Positions 1 to 7,733 of a DNA stretch of 44,075 nt are shown here, in pieces. A model generated the notes under the pieces. The model had not been told where the DNA came from. It saw only the letters and a program-made list of their open reading frames with translations, and did no database searches. Source of the stretch: JADLEX01 sp964586775 (lineage in GTDB: Bacteria; Lernaellota; Lernaellaia; JACKCT01); the NCBI GenBank assembly GCA_964586775.1, contig CAZPJD010000182.1, positions 1 to 44,075 of the forward strand. Reading direction: 5' to 3'. How positions within the stretch are numbered: position 1 is the first letter of the stretch; each line of letters begins with the position of its first letter. Made by a program: the position numbers and the translations under genes.

Positions 1-200
1 TGTCCTGACTGCCCACACCGCGCGCTCATCGGACAACGCGGAGTCTCCAACGCGGGGGTGCGAAGCGTCGTCCCGGTCAAACGCCCCCCCCTGCTTCATG
101 CGCCGGCCAGGCGCGACCGTGGCTCGCGGTGACGGTCCCGCCGCGGATTTTCATGTTGCCGGGTGAATCGAAAGCTTCATGAAGACCTGTCCCCGAAAAA

Positions 201-959
201 TCAGTCGTAGGTCTCGCGGTCGCCGCCGATGCCCACGAGCACGTAGGGACCCGTCATGTGGAACTCGGGGCCGCCCGAGACGTTGAACGCGCCGCTGCGC
301 CAGTCGGCGGCGGGCGGCGTCCACATGTATCCACCGCGTGCGGCGAGCACGAAGTGCTCCTGCCGCCCCTTGCGATTGAAGGTCGGGATCGTCACATCCG
401 CGACGACGCCCGCGTCGAGGAGGAAGTTGTGCGCCGTCATGTTCAGCACGCGCCGCGTGGAGGTGTGCGCGACCTCGACCGAATTGCCGCCTTTTTCGGT
501 ATGCGACATCTGGAGCCATCCGTAGCCGATGCCGATCATCGGGTAGCAGTTGAAAACGGTGGGCGGCACCATGTTGAACCCGACGTGGCCAATGATCGCG
601 CCGCCCATCATCGCCGACTCGAAACGCGTCGAACTGTCCGTCTCGCGGATGAAAAACGGCACCATGAAATCGCTGCGGATGTTGCCCCGGCGGTAGTGCG
701 ACTCGAAGCCGACCGTCGTGAAATTGCCGTCGAACTCCGGGTAGCCCCATTTTTTCAGCGTTGCGTTGATCCGATCGAAATCGAAGAACACGCCGCCCAC
801 CTGTACCAACATGCCCGCGAAATGCGTCTCGCGTTCGTCGTCGAGGCCGTTGTCGTAAGGGTTCGCGCCGTCGTCGCGTCCGCCCTCGTCCTGGGCAAGT
901 GAAAGGCCAGTCGTCGTGAGCACAATCAGGAAGGCGAACAGTGCGCGGCGAAGCGTCAT
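201..959 (-). CDS. Predicted secreted or outer-membrane beta-barrel-like protein
   Basis: I do not recognise a named family. The 252-residue product begins with a clear signal peptide (basic MTLRR, a hydrophobic stretch, then a cleavage-type Ala-Gln near residue 23). An acidic, Gly/Asn/Asp-rich segment follows. The rest alternates short hydrophobic/aromatic strands with Gly and polar turns (for example AMMGGAIIGHVGFNMV, YPMIGIGYGWLQM, YVLVGIGG), a pattern typical of small outer-membrane barrels. The start is supported by a GGGGGA ribosome-binding sequence just upstream on the minus strand. It is divergent from the SIMPL-domain gene, with a 116-bp intergenic region. Location in the outer membrane is inferred from sequence character only. 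Confidence 0.6.
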   Translation of the reverse strand: MTLRRALFAFLIVLTTTGLSLAQDEGGRDDGANPYDNGLDDERETHFAGMLVQVGGVFFDFDRINATLKKWGYPEFDGNFTTVGFESHYRRGNIRSDFMVPFFIRETDSSTRFESAMMGGAIIGHVGFNMVPPTVFNCYPMIGIGYGWLQMSHTEKGGNSVEVAHTSTRRVLNMTAHNFLLDAGVVADVTIPTFNRKGRQEHFVLAARGGYMWTPPAADWRSGAFNVSGGPEFHMTGPYVLVGIGGDRETYD

Positions 960-1075
960 GGCGGTCCCCCGTGGGAGTTTCGGCGATCTTCCCGAAACGC
1001 CGGACGCGGCGCAAGGGCGGGCCGCTTCCCGCCGCCGATTCGCCGGTGTAGAGTCGGCGCATTCGGGAGGCAGCG

Positions 1076-1819
1076 ATGTCGAAGGACAATTGGCCGTTTT
1101 TCTGGGGCATGCTCGCGCTGGCGGTGGGGATCTCGCTTGCGGGGCGGTTCCTGTCGAACACCGTGCGCGACCTCAAGAGCGGCGAAGAGGTCATCAGCTC
1201 GACCGGATCGGCAACGAAACCGATCCAGTCCGACTTCATGGTCTGGCGCGGTCGGCTCTCCGCCACCGGCGCGACCTCGCAGGCGGCCTTCCCCGAGATC
1301 AAACGCCACATCGAGCGGCTCAAGGGTTACTTCCAGAAGGAAGGCATCAAGCCCGAGGAACTCGTCTTCCCGCCCATCGCCACCTCGCCGATGTATCAGA
1401 CGCGCGTGCTGGAGGGCGACCAGACGATCAACGAGATCGTCGGCTACGAGCTGTCGCAGGGCTTCGAGATCCAGTCGAACGACGTCGCGCGCGTCACCGC
1501 CGTCTCGCGCAAGGTCACCGATCTGATCGAAGAGGGCGTGCCTCTCGAGTCCTACGCGCCCGAATACTATTTCACCAAGCTCGCCGAGATGCGCATCGAG
1601 ATGCTCGGCGTCGCCACCGACGACGCCAAGGTCCGCGCCGAGAAGATGGCCGAGTCCGCAGGCGGCAAGGTCGGGGTGCTGCGTTCCATCAGTTCGGGCG
1701 TGTTCCAGGTGACGCCGCGCTACTCCACCGACGTGTCGGGCTACGGCATGAACGACACGACGTCGCTGGAGAAGGACATCACCGCCGTCGTCAAGGCGAC
1801 CTTCGCCGTCGAGCACTAA
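1076..1819 (+). CDS. SIMPL domain-containing protein (DUF541/YggE-like)
   Basis: The 247-residue protein has an N-terminal hydrophobic anchor at about residues 8-22. It is followed by a SIMPL (DUF541) type domain. The segment SSTGSATKPIQSDFMVW resembles the 'G.a.v...PD.a.i' opening of that family. The later segment DDAKVRAEKMAESAGGKVG is the conserved helix in which internal residues are joined. SIMPL proteins are periplasmic or membrane-anchored, and YggE is linked to oxidative stress; their biochemical role is not settled. A GGGAGG ribosome-binding site precedes the ATG. The gene converges on the His-rich lipoprotein gene with a 39-bp gap. Confidence 0.8.
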   Translation: MSKDNWPFFWGMLALAVGISLAGRFLSNTVRDLKSGEEVISSTGSATKPIQSDFMVWRGRLSATGATSQAAFPEIKRHIERLKGYFQKEGIKPEELVFPPIATSPMYQTRVLEGDQTINEIVGYELSQGFEIQSNDVARVTAVSRKVTDLIEEGVPLESYAPEYYFTKLAEMRIEMLGVATDDAKVRAEKMAESAGGKVGVLRSISSGVFQVTPRYSTDVSGYGMNDTTSLEKDITAVVKATFAVEH

Positions 1820-1858
1820 GCTGCCGCGTTCCCGGCGCGTCGTCGATACTCGCGCGAA

Positions 1859-2734
1859 TCACTCCCCCGTGTAGGCCGCGTAGTTGCAGTGGCCCTCGCC
1901 CGAGTGGCCCGTGGTGCGCAGCGCGTCGATAAACGTCAGGTAGTCGTCGCCCGACAGGCCGTTGGCGAGCTGCGTCTGATCGATGTCCACGACGCCGCCC
2001 TCGGCCAGCGCCGCGATGGGACCGAAGCCGAGTGCGCCGTCGTTCACGCTGCCCTCTTCGCCCAGCGTCGATTCGTCGCCGAAGATGTGGTCGGAGTGGA
2101 AGGTGATTTCCACGGTGCCCGTGCCGCCGTCCGACACCACGCCGGCGTATTCGTCGTCGACCTCTTGGTGGCACGCCGAGAACACCATCTGCTCGTCCAG
2201 GCGAATCGTGAAGGGCAGCGTTTGGGTATCCTTCGACGCGCTGCCGATCATGACGATCGAATGCCCGGCATAGTCGCCTTCGGTCGTGTGGATGACCTCG
2301 AAGTTGGCGTAGTTGTAATTGCCCGCGGGGGCGTCCGCCACCGAGGTGATGAGCGCGCGGTCGTCGCCCGCCGCCAAGTCCATCCAGAACGCGCCCGTCG
2401 CAGCCATGTGCGCCGAGCTCTCGGGGATGTCGTTGTGCGGATGTCCGGCGTGTTTGGCGGGGAACGACAGCTCCGCCTGGGCTTCCGCCACCTGGATGCC
2501 GGTGAGACCGACGTAGTTCACGTAGAAGTGATCGAAGGCGACCTGCCAGCCGTCCATCGTGACGAAGCCGTCGCGGATGAACTCCTCGCCGTTCGCGTAG
2601 AACTCCAGTGTGCCCGAACCCGCGTCGCCGGAGTCGTCGTCGTCATCGTCATCGCCGCCGCACGCGGGAATCGCAATCGCCGCGCCCAGAAACGATAGCA
2701 CAAGCATCAGATGGAACATCGATCGGATCGTCAT
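1859..2734 (-). CDS. His-rich secreted lipoprotein, probable metal-handling partner of the TonB receptor
   Basis: The start at 2734 is chosen because GGAGGA lies just upstream; an open frame extends further but without such support. The product (291 residues) has a lipoprotein signal ending in PAC, then seven Asp residues, then a beta-rich domain. Histidine clusters stand out: HAGHPH near the middle, HSDHIFGDE later, and GHSGEGHC close to the C-terminus. Two or more Cys residues are present. Such clusters suggest binding of a transition metal. The fold recalls small secreted domains of the MbnP/DUF4382 kind, but I cannot assign it firmly. It lies 117 bp downstream of the TonB-dependent receptor on the same strand and is probably co-transcribed. 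Confidence 0.65.
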   Translation of the reverse strand: MTIRSMFHLMLVLSFLGAAIAIPACGGDDDDDDDSGDAGSGTLEFYANGEEFIRDGFVTMDGWQVAFDHFYVNYVGLTGIQVAEAQAELSFPAKHAGHPHNDIPESSAHMAATGAFWMDLAAGDDRALITSVADAPAGNYNYANFEVIHTTEGDYAGHSIVMIGSASKDTQTLPFTIRLDEQMVFSACHQEVDDEYAGVVSDGGTGTVEITFHSDHIFGDESTLGEEGSVNDGALGFGPIAALAEGGVVDIDQTQLANGLSGDDYLTFIDALRTTGHSGEGHCNYAAYTGE

Positions 2735-2764
2735 TTCGTCCTCCGTTACCGACCTGCTTGAAAT

Positions 2765-2799
2765 CGGGGACATGCAGCGCGAAGCGATGCGTGTCCCCG
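2765..2799. repeat. Dispersed palindromic repeat, family A, copy 1
   Basis: This is a 35-bp hairpin element with arms CGGGGACATGCA and TGCGTGTCCCCG, whose stem contains one G-T wobble. A second copy lies at 43573-43607 and matches at 30 of 35 positions. One arm pair differs in a compensating way (A-T here, G-C there), so pairing appears to be conserved. It sits between the TonB receptor and lipoprotein genes. Confidence 0.7.
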
Positions 2800-2811
2800 G
2801 CTCGCTCGCCA

Positions 2812-2838
2812 CCCCTCTCCCATTTGATGGGAGAGGGG
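2812..2838. repeat. Perfect 12-bp-stem hairpin, repeat family B, copy 1
   Basis: The arm CCCCTCTCCCAT at 2812-2823 is followed by a 3-nt loop and its exact inverse complement at 2827-2838. A related element with the same 'ccacccctc...gaggggacgggg' framework is at about 39946-39980. No T-run follows on either strand, so a classical terminator is unlikely. It lies just after the TonB receptor stop codon. Confidence 0.65.
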
Positions 2839-2851
2839 ACGGGGGGAGGGC

Positions 2852-5473
2852 CTAAAACCTCGCCGTCACGGTGGCCCGCGCGAAAAACGGCGTGCCCGCC
2901 GTGTAGTGGATGCCGTTCACCGTCGCGCCGTTCGGCTCGGGGCGCGTCTCGTAGCTAAACACCGCGTCCTCCCACTCGATGTCGAACACGTTGTCGATCG
3001 CCAGCTCCGCGCCCCACGACTTCGCGTCGTAGCCGACGACGACGTCCGTCACGTAGTAGGGATCCGCGAAATCGCCCTGATCTAGCTCGCGCTCGCCCAT
3101 GTAGCGCCCGCGAATCATCCCGCGCCAACCGGCGAGGTCCGACACGCCGATCCCGTTCGTCATCAAGAAGATCGGCCCGTTGGGGATGCGCTCGCCGGTG
3201 TCCGCGAAGCGCGCGTCCACATACGCCGCGTCGGTCGCGAGATACAGCGGTTTCCAAGGCGACAGACGCACCTCGCCATCCACGCCGCGCCGCTCGGTCT
3301 CGGCCTTGGTGGACGTGATGCCCGTCTGCGGATCGAAGACCAGGTCGGTCTCCTTGTTCGCGAACCAGCCCGATCCCGCGATGGTGAAGCGATCGCCCCA
3401 CGCCCACACCCGCGTGCCGACCTCGCCGCCGCGCACTTTCGGAATCGTCGGTTCGGGGTCGTTCGCCATCTGCAAGGTCGTGTTCGAGAAGAATCCCTCG
3501 CCGTAGTTGAGGTAGATGTTCCAGTCGGGCACGGGCGCGAAGATCGTCGACACCTTCGGGCTCACGATCGACGCCGTCTCGTTCCAATCGCGCGCCACGT
3601 CTTGGCGCGTGTCGGCCAGATTCGTGTAGATGTTGAAGAAGCGCTCGTCCTGCGTGCCGTCGCCCGCGTAGGCGATGGCGTCGAAGCGCGCGCCGGGCAC
3701 GACGGTAAACCACCTGGCGAGCCGCGCTTCTTCTTTCACCCACACGCCGAGCGCGTTCTCCGTGAACTGCAGGTCGTTGATGACGTTGAAACGCTCGCGC
3801 GCGGTCGTGTTCGCGAGCACCTGATCGACCGTGTCGAATCGCCACTGCGCGCCGGCGCTGGAGACAAAGCTCAGCGACCCCGCCTTGTCCTCGCGCGCGT
3901 AACGCAGGTTCACGCCCGCCGCGTCGCGATTGTCGCGCATCTCCTGCTGGTCGCCGCGCGTGGGATTGAGCAGATAGAACGTGTAGTTCGAGAATATCGC
4001 GCTGCGCTTGTCATCGAACCAGCCCTGCGCGCGCACGCTCTGATTGCCCGCGTCGTGATCGAGCGTCGCGCTCACAAGGTGGCGGTTGCTGGTCACCCGG
4101 TCGGAAGAATCCATGCCGTCGAAGCGCCCGATGCGCCCGTCCTCCACCCATTTCGCGGGGATCACGTCGGCGGCGGCGCTGCGTTGGCCGTAGTGCGCGC
4201 TGGTGAGGTTGAGCGTGGTCGACCCCAGCAGCCACGTGTGCGACCCGAAGCCGCGCGCCGCGTCGGCGAAACCGGGATCGGTATAGCCCTCGGTGTGGTC
4301 GGTCTCGGCGGCGACGCTGGCGATATAGGGTTCCGCCGCGACGCCGCCCCCGGCGTACACACGCGCCGTGCCGAACATGCCCGCGGTCGTCGAAATCTCG
4401 CGGTGCTCGCTCGACCGGCGCGGCACGAAGACCACCGCGCCCGCCGTAGCGAAGTTGCCGAACTCGGGATCGTAGGGCCCCTTGACGATGCGCATCGCCG
4501 CAACGGTTTCGGGAATCAGGAAGTGCAGGTCGAGATAGCCGTGGCCGTGCACCTGCGAGGGCTCGTTGAGCGGCACACCGTCGTAATACGCGGCGAGATC
4601 CTGCCCGTGCTCGGCGTCGAAGCCGCGCAGGAAATACTGATATGCCTTCGCGCCGCCGGTGTGCTGCGACACGTGAATGCCGGGCACGAGACGCACCAGG
4701 TCGCTCGGGTTCGCGTGGGGAAAGCTGCGGAAGTCGCGGTCGCGCACCGCGTAGTCGCCCGCCGCGGACATCGCGCGCCGCGCGCGGACCTCGACCTCTT
4801 CCAGCGCGCCGTCGGGCACATCCGGCTCGGCGATGGCGTTCTCGGTGGTGGGCGGCGGCGTGCGGTCGCTGTCTTCCACCACCTCGCCGGCCACCACGCG
4901 CACGCGATGCTCGGGAAAGCCGTCGCGGTCACGGTCGTCGAGCACGGTGATCGACGAGCGCGACGCCTCGAAATATGTCCAGCGGTCGAAACGCCCGTCC
5001 AGATCCGTGTCCTGCTCGATCAGCGTCAACGAGCCCGCGTAGCCGTGATACGCCGCGTCGTAGAGCCCGTCGTGATTGGTGTCCACGCGCTGGCGCACGA
5101 CGCTGCCGTCGCGATACTCCTCGTCGGTGTCCACGCGGCCGTCGAAATCGCCGTCCATCTCGCCGCGAAACGGCTTGCCGGACGCGGGCTCGACGAAGAG
5201 CCAGTAGTCGAGCCGCCCGTCGCCGTTCAGGTCGCGCTCCTGCCGTGCGAGCCGCCCCGCGTCGTAGCGGTTCCACAGGTCGGGCACGCCGTCGGCGTTC
5301 GTATCCTCTTCGACCGTCAGCAGCCGCCCCGCGCCGTCGAACGTGACCTTGGCGCCGCTCGCGGGATTCGACGGATCGCCGACGAGCCCCGGCGCGACGC
5401 CGCCGTGGGCGGTCGCGAGACCCGGTGTCGCGAGAATCAGGAGACCCAGAAGCAGCGCCGATCGGATTCGCAT
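2852..5473 (-). CDS. TonB-dependent outer-membrane receptor with N-terminal DxDxDG repeats
   Basis: This 873-residue protein has a signal peptide (about 1-22) and then six acidic repeats at residues 57, 81, 107, 131, 155 and 179, each of the form DTNADGVPD. They are spaced 24 residues apart, once 26. This is the thrombospondin type 3 or EF-hand-like pattern that binds calcium in other proteins. A plug domain follows at about 225-370 (LVRLVPGI, YYDGVPLNEP, IRIVKGPYDPEFGN-like motifs). The remainder is a 22-strand-type barrel ending in ATVTARF, with the C-terminal Phe typical of outer-membrane proteins. It should import a metal complex or other ligand with TonB energy; the substrate is unknown. 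The His-rich lipoprotein lies downstream and a Fur-family regulator is divergent, which points to metal transport. Confidence 0.9.
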   Translation of the reverse strand: MRIRSALLLGLLILATPGLATAHGGVAPGLVGDPSNPASGAKVTFDGAGRLLTVEEDTNADGVPDLWNRYDAGRLARQERDLNGDGRLDYWLFVEPASGKPFRGEMDGDFDGRVDTDEEYRDGSVVRQRVDTNHDGLYDAAYHGYAGSLTLIEQDTDLDGRFDRWTYFEASRSSITVLDDRDRDGFPEHRVRVVAGEVVEDSDRTPPPTTENAIAEPDVPDGALEEVEVRARRAMSAAGDYAVRDRDFRSFPHANPSDLVRLVPGIHVSQHTGGAKAYQYFLRGFDAEHGQDLAAYYDGVPLNEPSQVHGHGYLDLHFLIPETVAAMRIVKGPYDPEFGNFATAGAVVFVPRRSSEHREISTTAGMFGTARVYAGGGVAAEPYIASVAAETDHTEGYTDPGFADAARGFGSHTWLLGSTTLNLTSAHYGQRSAAADVIPAKWVEDGRIGRFDGMDSSDRVTSNRHLVSATLDHDAGNQSVRAQGWFDDKRSAIFSNYTFYLLNPTRGDQQEMRDNRDAAGVNLRYAREDKAGSLSFVSSAGAQWRFDTVDQVLANTTARERFNVINDLQFTENALGVWVKEEARLARWFTVVPGARFDAIAYAGDGTQDERFFNIYTNLADTRQDVARDWNETASIVSPKVSTIFAPVPDWNIYLNYGEGFFSNTTLQMANDPEPTIPKVRGGEVGTRVWAWGDRFTIAGSGWFANKETDLVFDPQTGITSTKAETERRGVDGEVRLSPWKPLYLATDAAYVDARFADTGERIPNGPIFLMTNGIGVSDLAGWRGMIRGRYMGERELDQGDFADPYYVTDVVVGYDAKSWGAELAIDNVFDIEWEDAVFSYETRPEPNGATVNGIHYTAGTPFFARATVTARF

Positions 5474-5491
5474 GGCATCCCACTAAAAGCA

Positions 5492-5502
5492 TACGTTTCG
5501 TA
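5492..5502. promoter_or_regulatory. Short palindrome upstream of the TonB receptor
   Basis: TACG-TTT-CGTA is a perfect inverted repeat starting 19 bp before the receptor ATG, in an AT-rich intergenic region. It differs from the T[A/G]GAC-N3-GTC[T/C]A palindromes at the regulator and catalase, so another regulator may act here. It is short and may be chance. Confidence 0.3.
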
Positions 5503-5614
5503 CAAAAATATTACTGGCCGCACAAGACCAATAGGGTAAAATAGAAAAATATGGGGCGGAAGGCACGAATGCGACCGATCGTAGCCGCGAAGCCTTGTTG
5601 ACGTGAGTCGCGAT

Positions 5615-5629
5615 TTAGACTATGTCTAA
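5615..5629. promoter_or_regulatory. Predicted autoregulatory operator of the Fur/Irr-type regulator
   Basis: TTAGAC-TAT-GTCTAA is a 15-bp perfect palindrome. It covers the -10 position expected from the TTGACG at 5598-5603 with a 17-bp spacer. It resembles the Irr box (iron control element, TTTAGAA-N3-TTCTAAA) described for alphaproteobacterial Irr. A variant with the same GAC-N3-GTC core is in front of the catalase gene. Confidence 0.55.
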
Positions 5630-5633
5630 CAAC

Positions 5634-6032
5634 ATGCACCGCGTGATCGAAGACCTGCGCAGTCGCGGAATCGCGCCGACACCCCAGCGGATCGCCGTGG
5701 CCGAGTTCGTGCTGCGAACGCACGAGCACCCCACGGCCGACGCCGTGTGGGATCGCGTGCGCGAGCGCATGCCCACGGTGTCGCGGGCGACGGTCTACAA
5801 CACGCTCAATCTGTTCGTCGAAAAGGGCCTGCTGCGCACGCAGGTGCTCAAAGAAGGCACGGTCGTCTTCGATCCGCACGTCGAGCGGCATCACCATTTC
5901 GTCGACGAAAAGACGGGCGAGATCGTGGACATTCCGTGGAGCGCGCTGCGCGTCGCGGGGGCGAACGCGCTGGACGGTTTCGGCATTCGTGATTTTCAGG
6001 TCGTGCTCAGAGGCACGCGCCGCAAGCGCTAG
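5634..6032 (+). CDS. Fur-family transcriptional regulator, Irr/PerR-like
   Basis: The 132-residue protein has the Fur winged-helix DNA-binding domain (TPQRIAVAEFVL at about 16-27, VSRATVYNTLNLFVEKGLL at about 49-67) and a C-terminal dimerisation and metal domain. It contains no cysteine, so the CxxC structural zinc sites of classical Fur and PerR are absent. It has HHH at residues 86-88 (ERHHHFVDEKTGEIVDIPW), like the haem- and metal-binding histidines of Irr. The adjacent catalase suggests a PerR-like role; the HHH motif and Irr-box-like operator suggest an Irr-like one. I chose the ATG at 5634 because the one at 5622 lies inside the operator. A -35/-10 pair (TTGACG, TATGTC) would start the RNA at about 5634, giving a leaderless message. 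Neither ATG has a Shine-Dalgarno sequence. Confidence 0.85.
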   Translation: MHRVIEDLRSRGIAPTPQRIAVAEFVLRTHEHPTADAVWDRVRERMPTVSRATVYNTLNLFVEKGLLRTQVLKEGTVVFDPHVERHHHFVDEKTGEIVDIPWSALRVAGANALDGFGIRDFQVVLRGTRRKR

Positions 6033-6054
6033 GGGAGTTTTTTTCGACGGATTC

Positions 6055-6076
6055 TGGACGAAGTCCAATAATGGAC
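6055..6076. promoter_or_regulatory. Operator array in the catalase promoter
   Basis: TGGAC-GAA-GTCCA at 6055-6067 is a perfect palindrome. Its right half also pairs with another TGGAC at 6072-6076. It covers the -35 region belonging to the -10-like TATAAC at 6081-6086. The core GAC-N3-GTC is shared with the palindrome at the regulator start, so the same Fur/Irr-type protein probably binds both sites. Confidence 0.5.
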
Positions 6077-6109
6077 GACGTATAACCCTTGGGGAAGAAG
6101 GAGATCGAC

Positions 6110-7564
6110 ATGGCACCTGACGACAAGGACCGCAAGACGCTCACCACCGCGGCGGGAATCCCCGTCGCCGACAACCAGAACGCGCTGACGGCCGGGCCGC
6201 GCGGGCCCGTGCTGGCGCAGGACTGGCAACTGTTCGAGAAGCACGCCCACTTCAACCGCGAGCGCATCCCCGAGCGCGTCGTGCACGCCAAGGGCTCGGG
6301 CGCTTACGGCACGCTGACCGTCACGAACGACATCACGCGCTACACCCGGGCGTCGCTGTTCGCGAAGGTCGGCAAGACCACGCCGTGCTTCCTGCGTTTC
6401 TCGACCGTCGCCGGTGAAAAGGGCGCGGCCGACGCCGAGCGAGACGTGCGTGGCTTCGCGCTGAAGTTCTACACCGACGAGGGCAACTGGGATCTCGTCG
6501 GCAACAACACGCCGGTCTTCTTCATCCGCGATCCCTACAAGTTCCCGGATTTCATCCACACGCAAAAGCGCGATCCGCGCACGAATCTGCGCAGCGCCAC
6601 CGCGATGTGGGATTTCTGGTCGCTCTCGCCCGAGAGCCTGCACCAGATCACGATCCTGTTTTCCGATCGCGGCCTGCCGCGCAGCTACCGCCACGTCAAC
6701 GGCTACGGCAGCCACACCTACAGCCTCGTCAACGCGGCGGGCGAGCGGGTCTGGGTGAAGTTCCACTTCAAGACCGCGCAGAAGATCCAGTGCGTGACCG
6801 AAGAGGAAGCCGAGAAGATGATCGGCGCCGACCGCGAGACGCACCAGCGCGACCTGTTCGACGCGATCGAGCGCGGAGAGTTCCCGCGCTGGAACATGAA
6901 GATCCAAGTGATGACCGAGGCCCAAGCCGAGAAGACCTCGTACAACCCGTTTGATCTGACCAAGGTCTGGCCGCACGCCGAGTTCCCGCTCATCGACGTG
7001 GGCGTGCTCGAGCTAAACCGCAACCCCGAGAACTACTTCGCCGAGGTCGAGCAGGCGGCGTTCTCGCCGGGCAACGTGGTGCCGGGCATCGGCCACAGCC
7101 CCGACAAGATGCTCCAGTTCCGCATCGTCTCCTACGCCGACGCGCACCGCTACCGCCTGGGCGTCAACCACGAGGCGCTGCCGGTCAACAAGCCGCAATG
7201 CCCCGTGCACAGCTACCACCGCGACGGCGCGATGCGCTTCGACGGCAACGGCGGCGGCCAGGTGAACTACGAGCCCAACAGCTTCGGCGGCCCGGCGCAG
7301 GACGCGGCGTTCCGCGAACCGCCGCTGCCGATCCACGGCGACGCCGACCGCTACGACCACCGCGACGGCAACGACGATTTCACGCAGGCAGGCAACCTCT
7401 ACCGCCTGATGTCGGCCGCCGAGCGCGACCGCCTGCACAAGGCCCTGGCGGGCGCCATGCGCGGCGTGCCCGAGGCGATTATCGAACGCCAGCTCGCGCA
7501 CTTCGAGAAGGCCGACCCGGCCTACGCCGCGGGCATCCGCGCCGCGCGCAAGGCCCTGGGCTGA
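6110..7564 (+). CDS. katA: Monofunctional haem catalase
   Basis: Catalase degrades hydrogen peroxide to water and oxygen, usually in the cytoplasm. The 484-residue length fits small-subunit (clade 3) catalases. The active-site segment FNRERIPERVVHAKGSG has the catalytic His at residue 59. The distal Asn is in DLVGNNTPVFFIRDP. The haem-ligand region RIVSYADAHRYRLG carries the Tyr ligand near residue 340. AAGGAG at 6098-6103 fixes the ATG at 6110, although an upstream in-frame TTG exists. It lies 77 bp after the Fur/Irr-type regulator gene and has its own promoter and operator. A strong terminator follows at 7621-7652. Confidence 0.97.
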   Translation: MAPDDKDRKTLTTAAGIPVADNQNALTAGPRGPVLAQDWQLFEKHAHFNRERIPERVVHAKGSGAYGTLTVTNDITRYTRASLFAKVGKTTPCFLRFSTVAGEKGAADAERDVRGFALKFYTDEGNWDLVGNNTPVFFIRDPYKFPDFIHTQKRDPRTNLRSATAMWDFWSLSPESLHQITILFSDRGLPRSYRHVNGYGSHTYSLVNAAGERVWVKFHFKTAQKIQCVTEEEAEKMIGADRETHQRDLFDAIERGEFPRWNMKIQVMTEAQAEKTSYNPFDLTKVWPHAEFPLIDVGVLELNRNPENYFAEVEQAAFSPGNVVPGIGHSPDKMLQFRIVSYADAHRYRLGVNHEALPVNKPQCPVHSYHRDGAMRFDGNGGGQVNYEPNSFGGPAQDAAFREPPLPIHGDADRYDHRDGNDDFTQAGNLYRLMSAAERDRLHKALAGAMRGVPEAIIERQLAHFEKADPAYAAGIRAARKALG

Positions 7565-7620
7565 CGCGCGCATGGCTCCGGCCGACATGCGTAGCCCGCA
7601 CATCCTCCCTCCTTTTCGCG

Positions 7621-7652
7621 CCCGGCGGCACCGATGCCGCCGGGAGTTTTTT
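7621..7652 (+). terminator. Rho-independent terminator after the catalase gene
   Basis: A perfect 10-bp stem CCCGGCGGCA / TGCCGCCGGG with a 4-nt loop (CCGA) is followed by AG and six T residues. It separates the catalase unit from the restriction-modification operon. Confidence 0.9.
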
Positions 7653-7733
7653 GCGCGGCAGTCCGACCCCGCATGACGTATGCAGGGATCAGAATTCCAT
7701 CGACGCGACCCCGCATGGAGGAATCGACCGTCG

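Noticed and set aside
151..1323. Long minus-strand open frame of about 390 codons
   Set aside because: It overlaps two well-supported genes in other frames and has Arg/Asp-rich shadow composition with no family features.
3602..5539. Plus-strand open frame of about 645 codons antisense to the TonB receptor
   Set aside because: It is an antisense shadow of GC-rich coding sequence, dominated by Arg, Ala, Val and His, with no motif.
6017..6044. Possible terminator between the regulator and catalase genes
   Set aside because: A T-run is present, but the preceding stem is only 4 bp.
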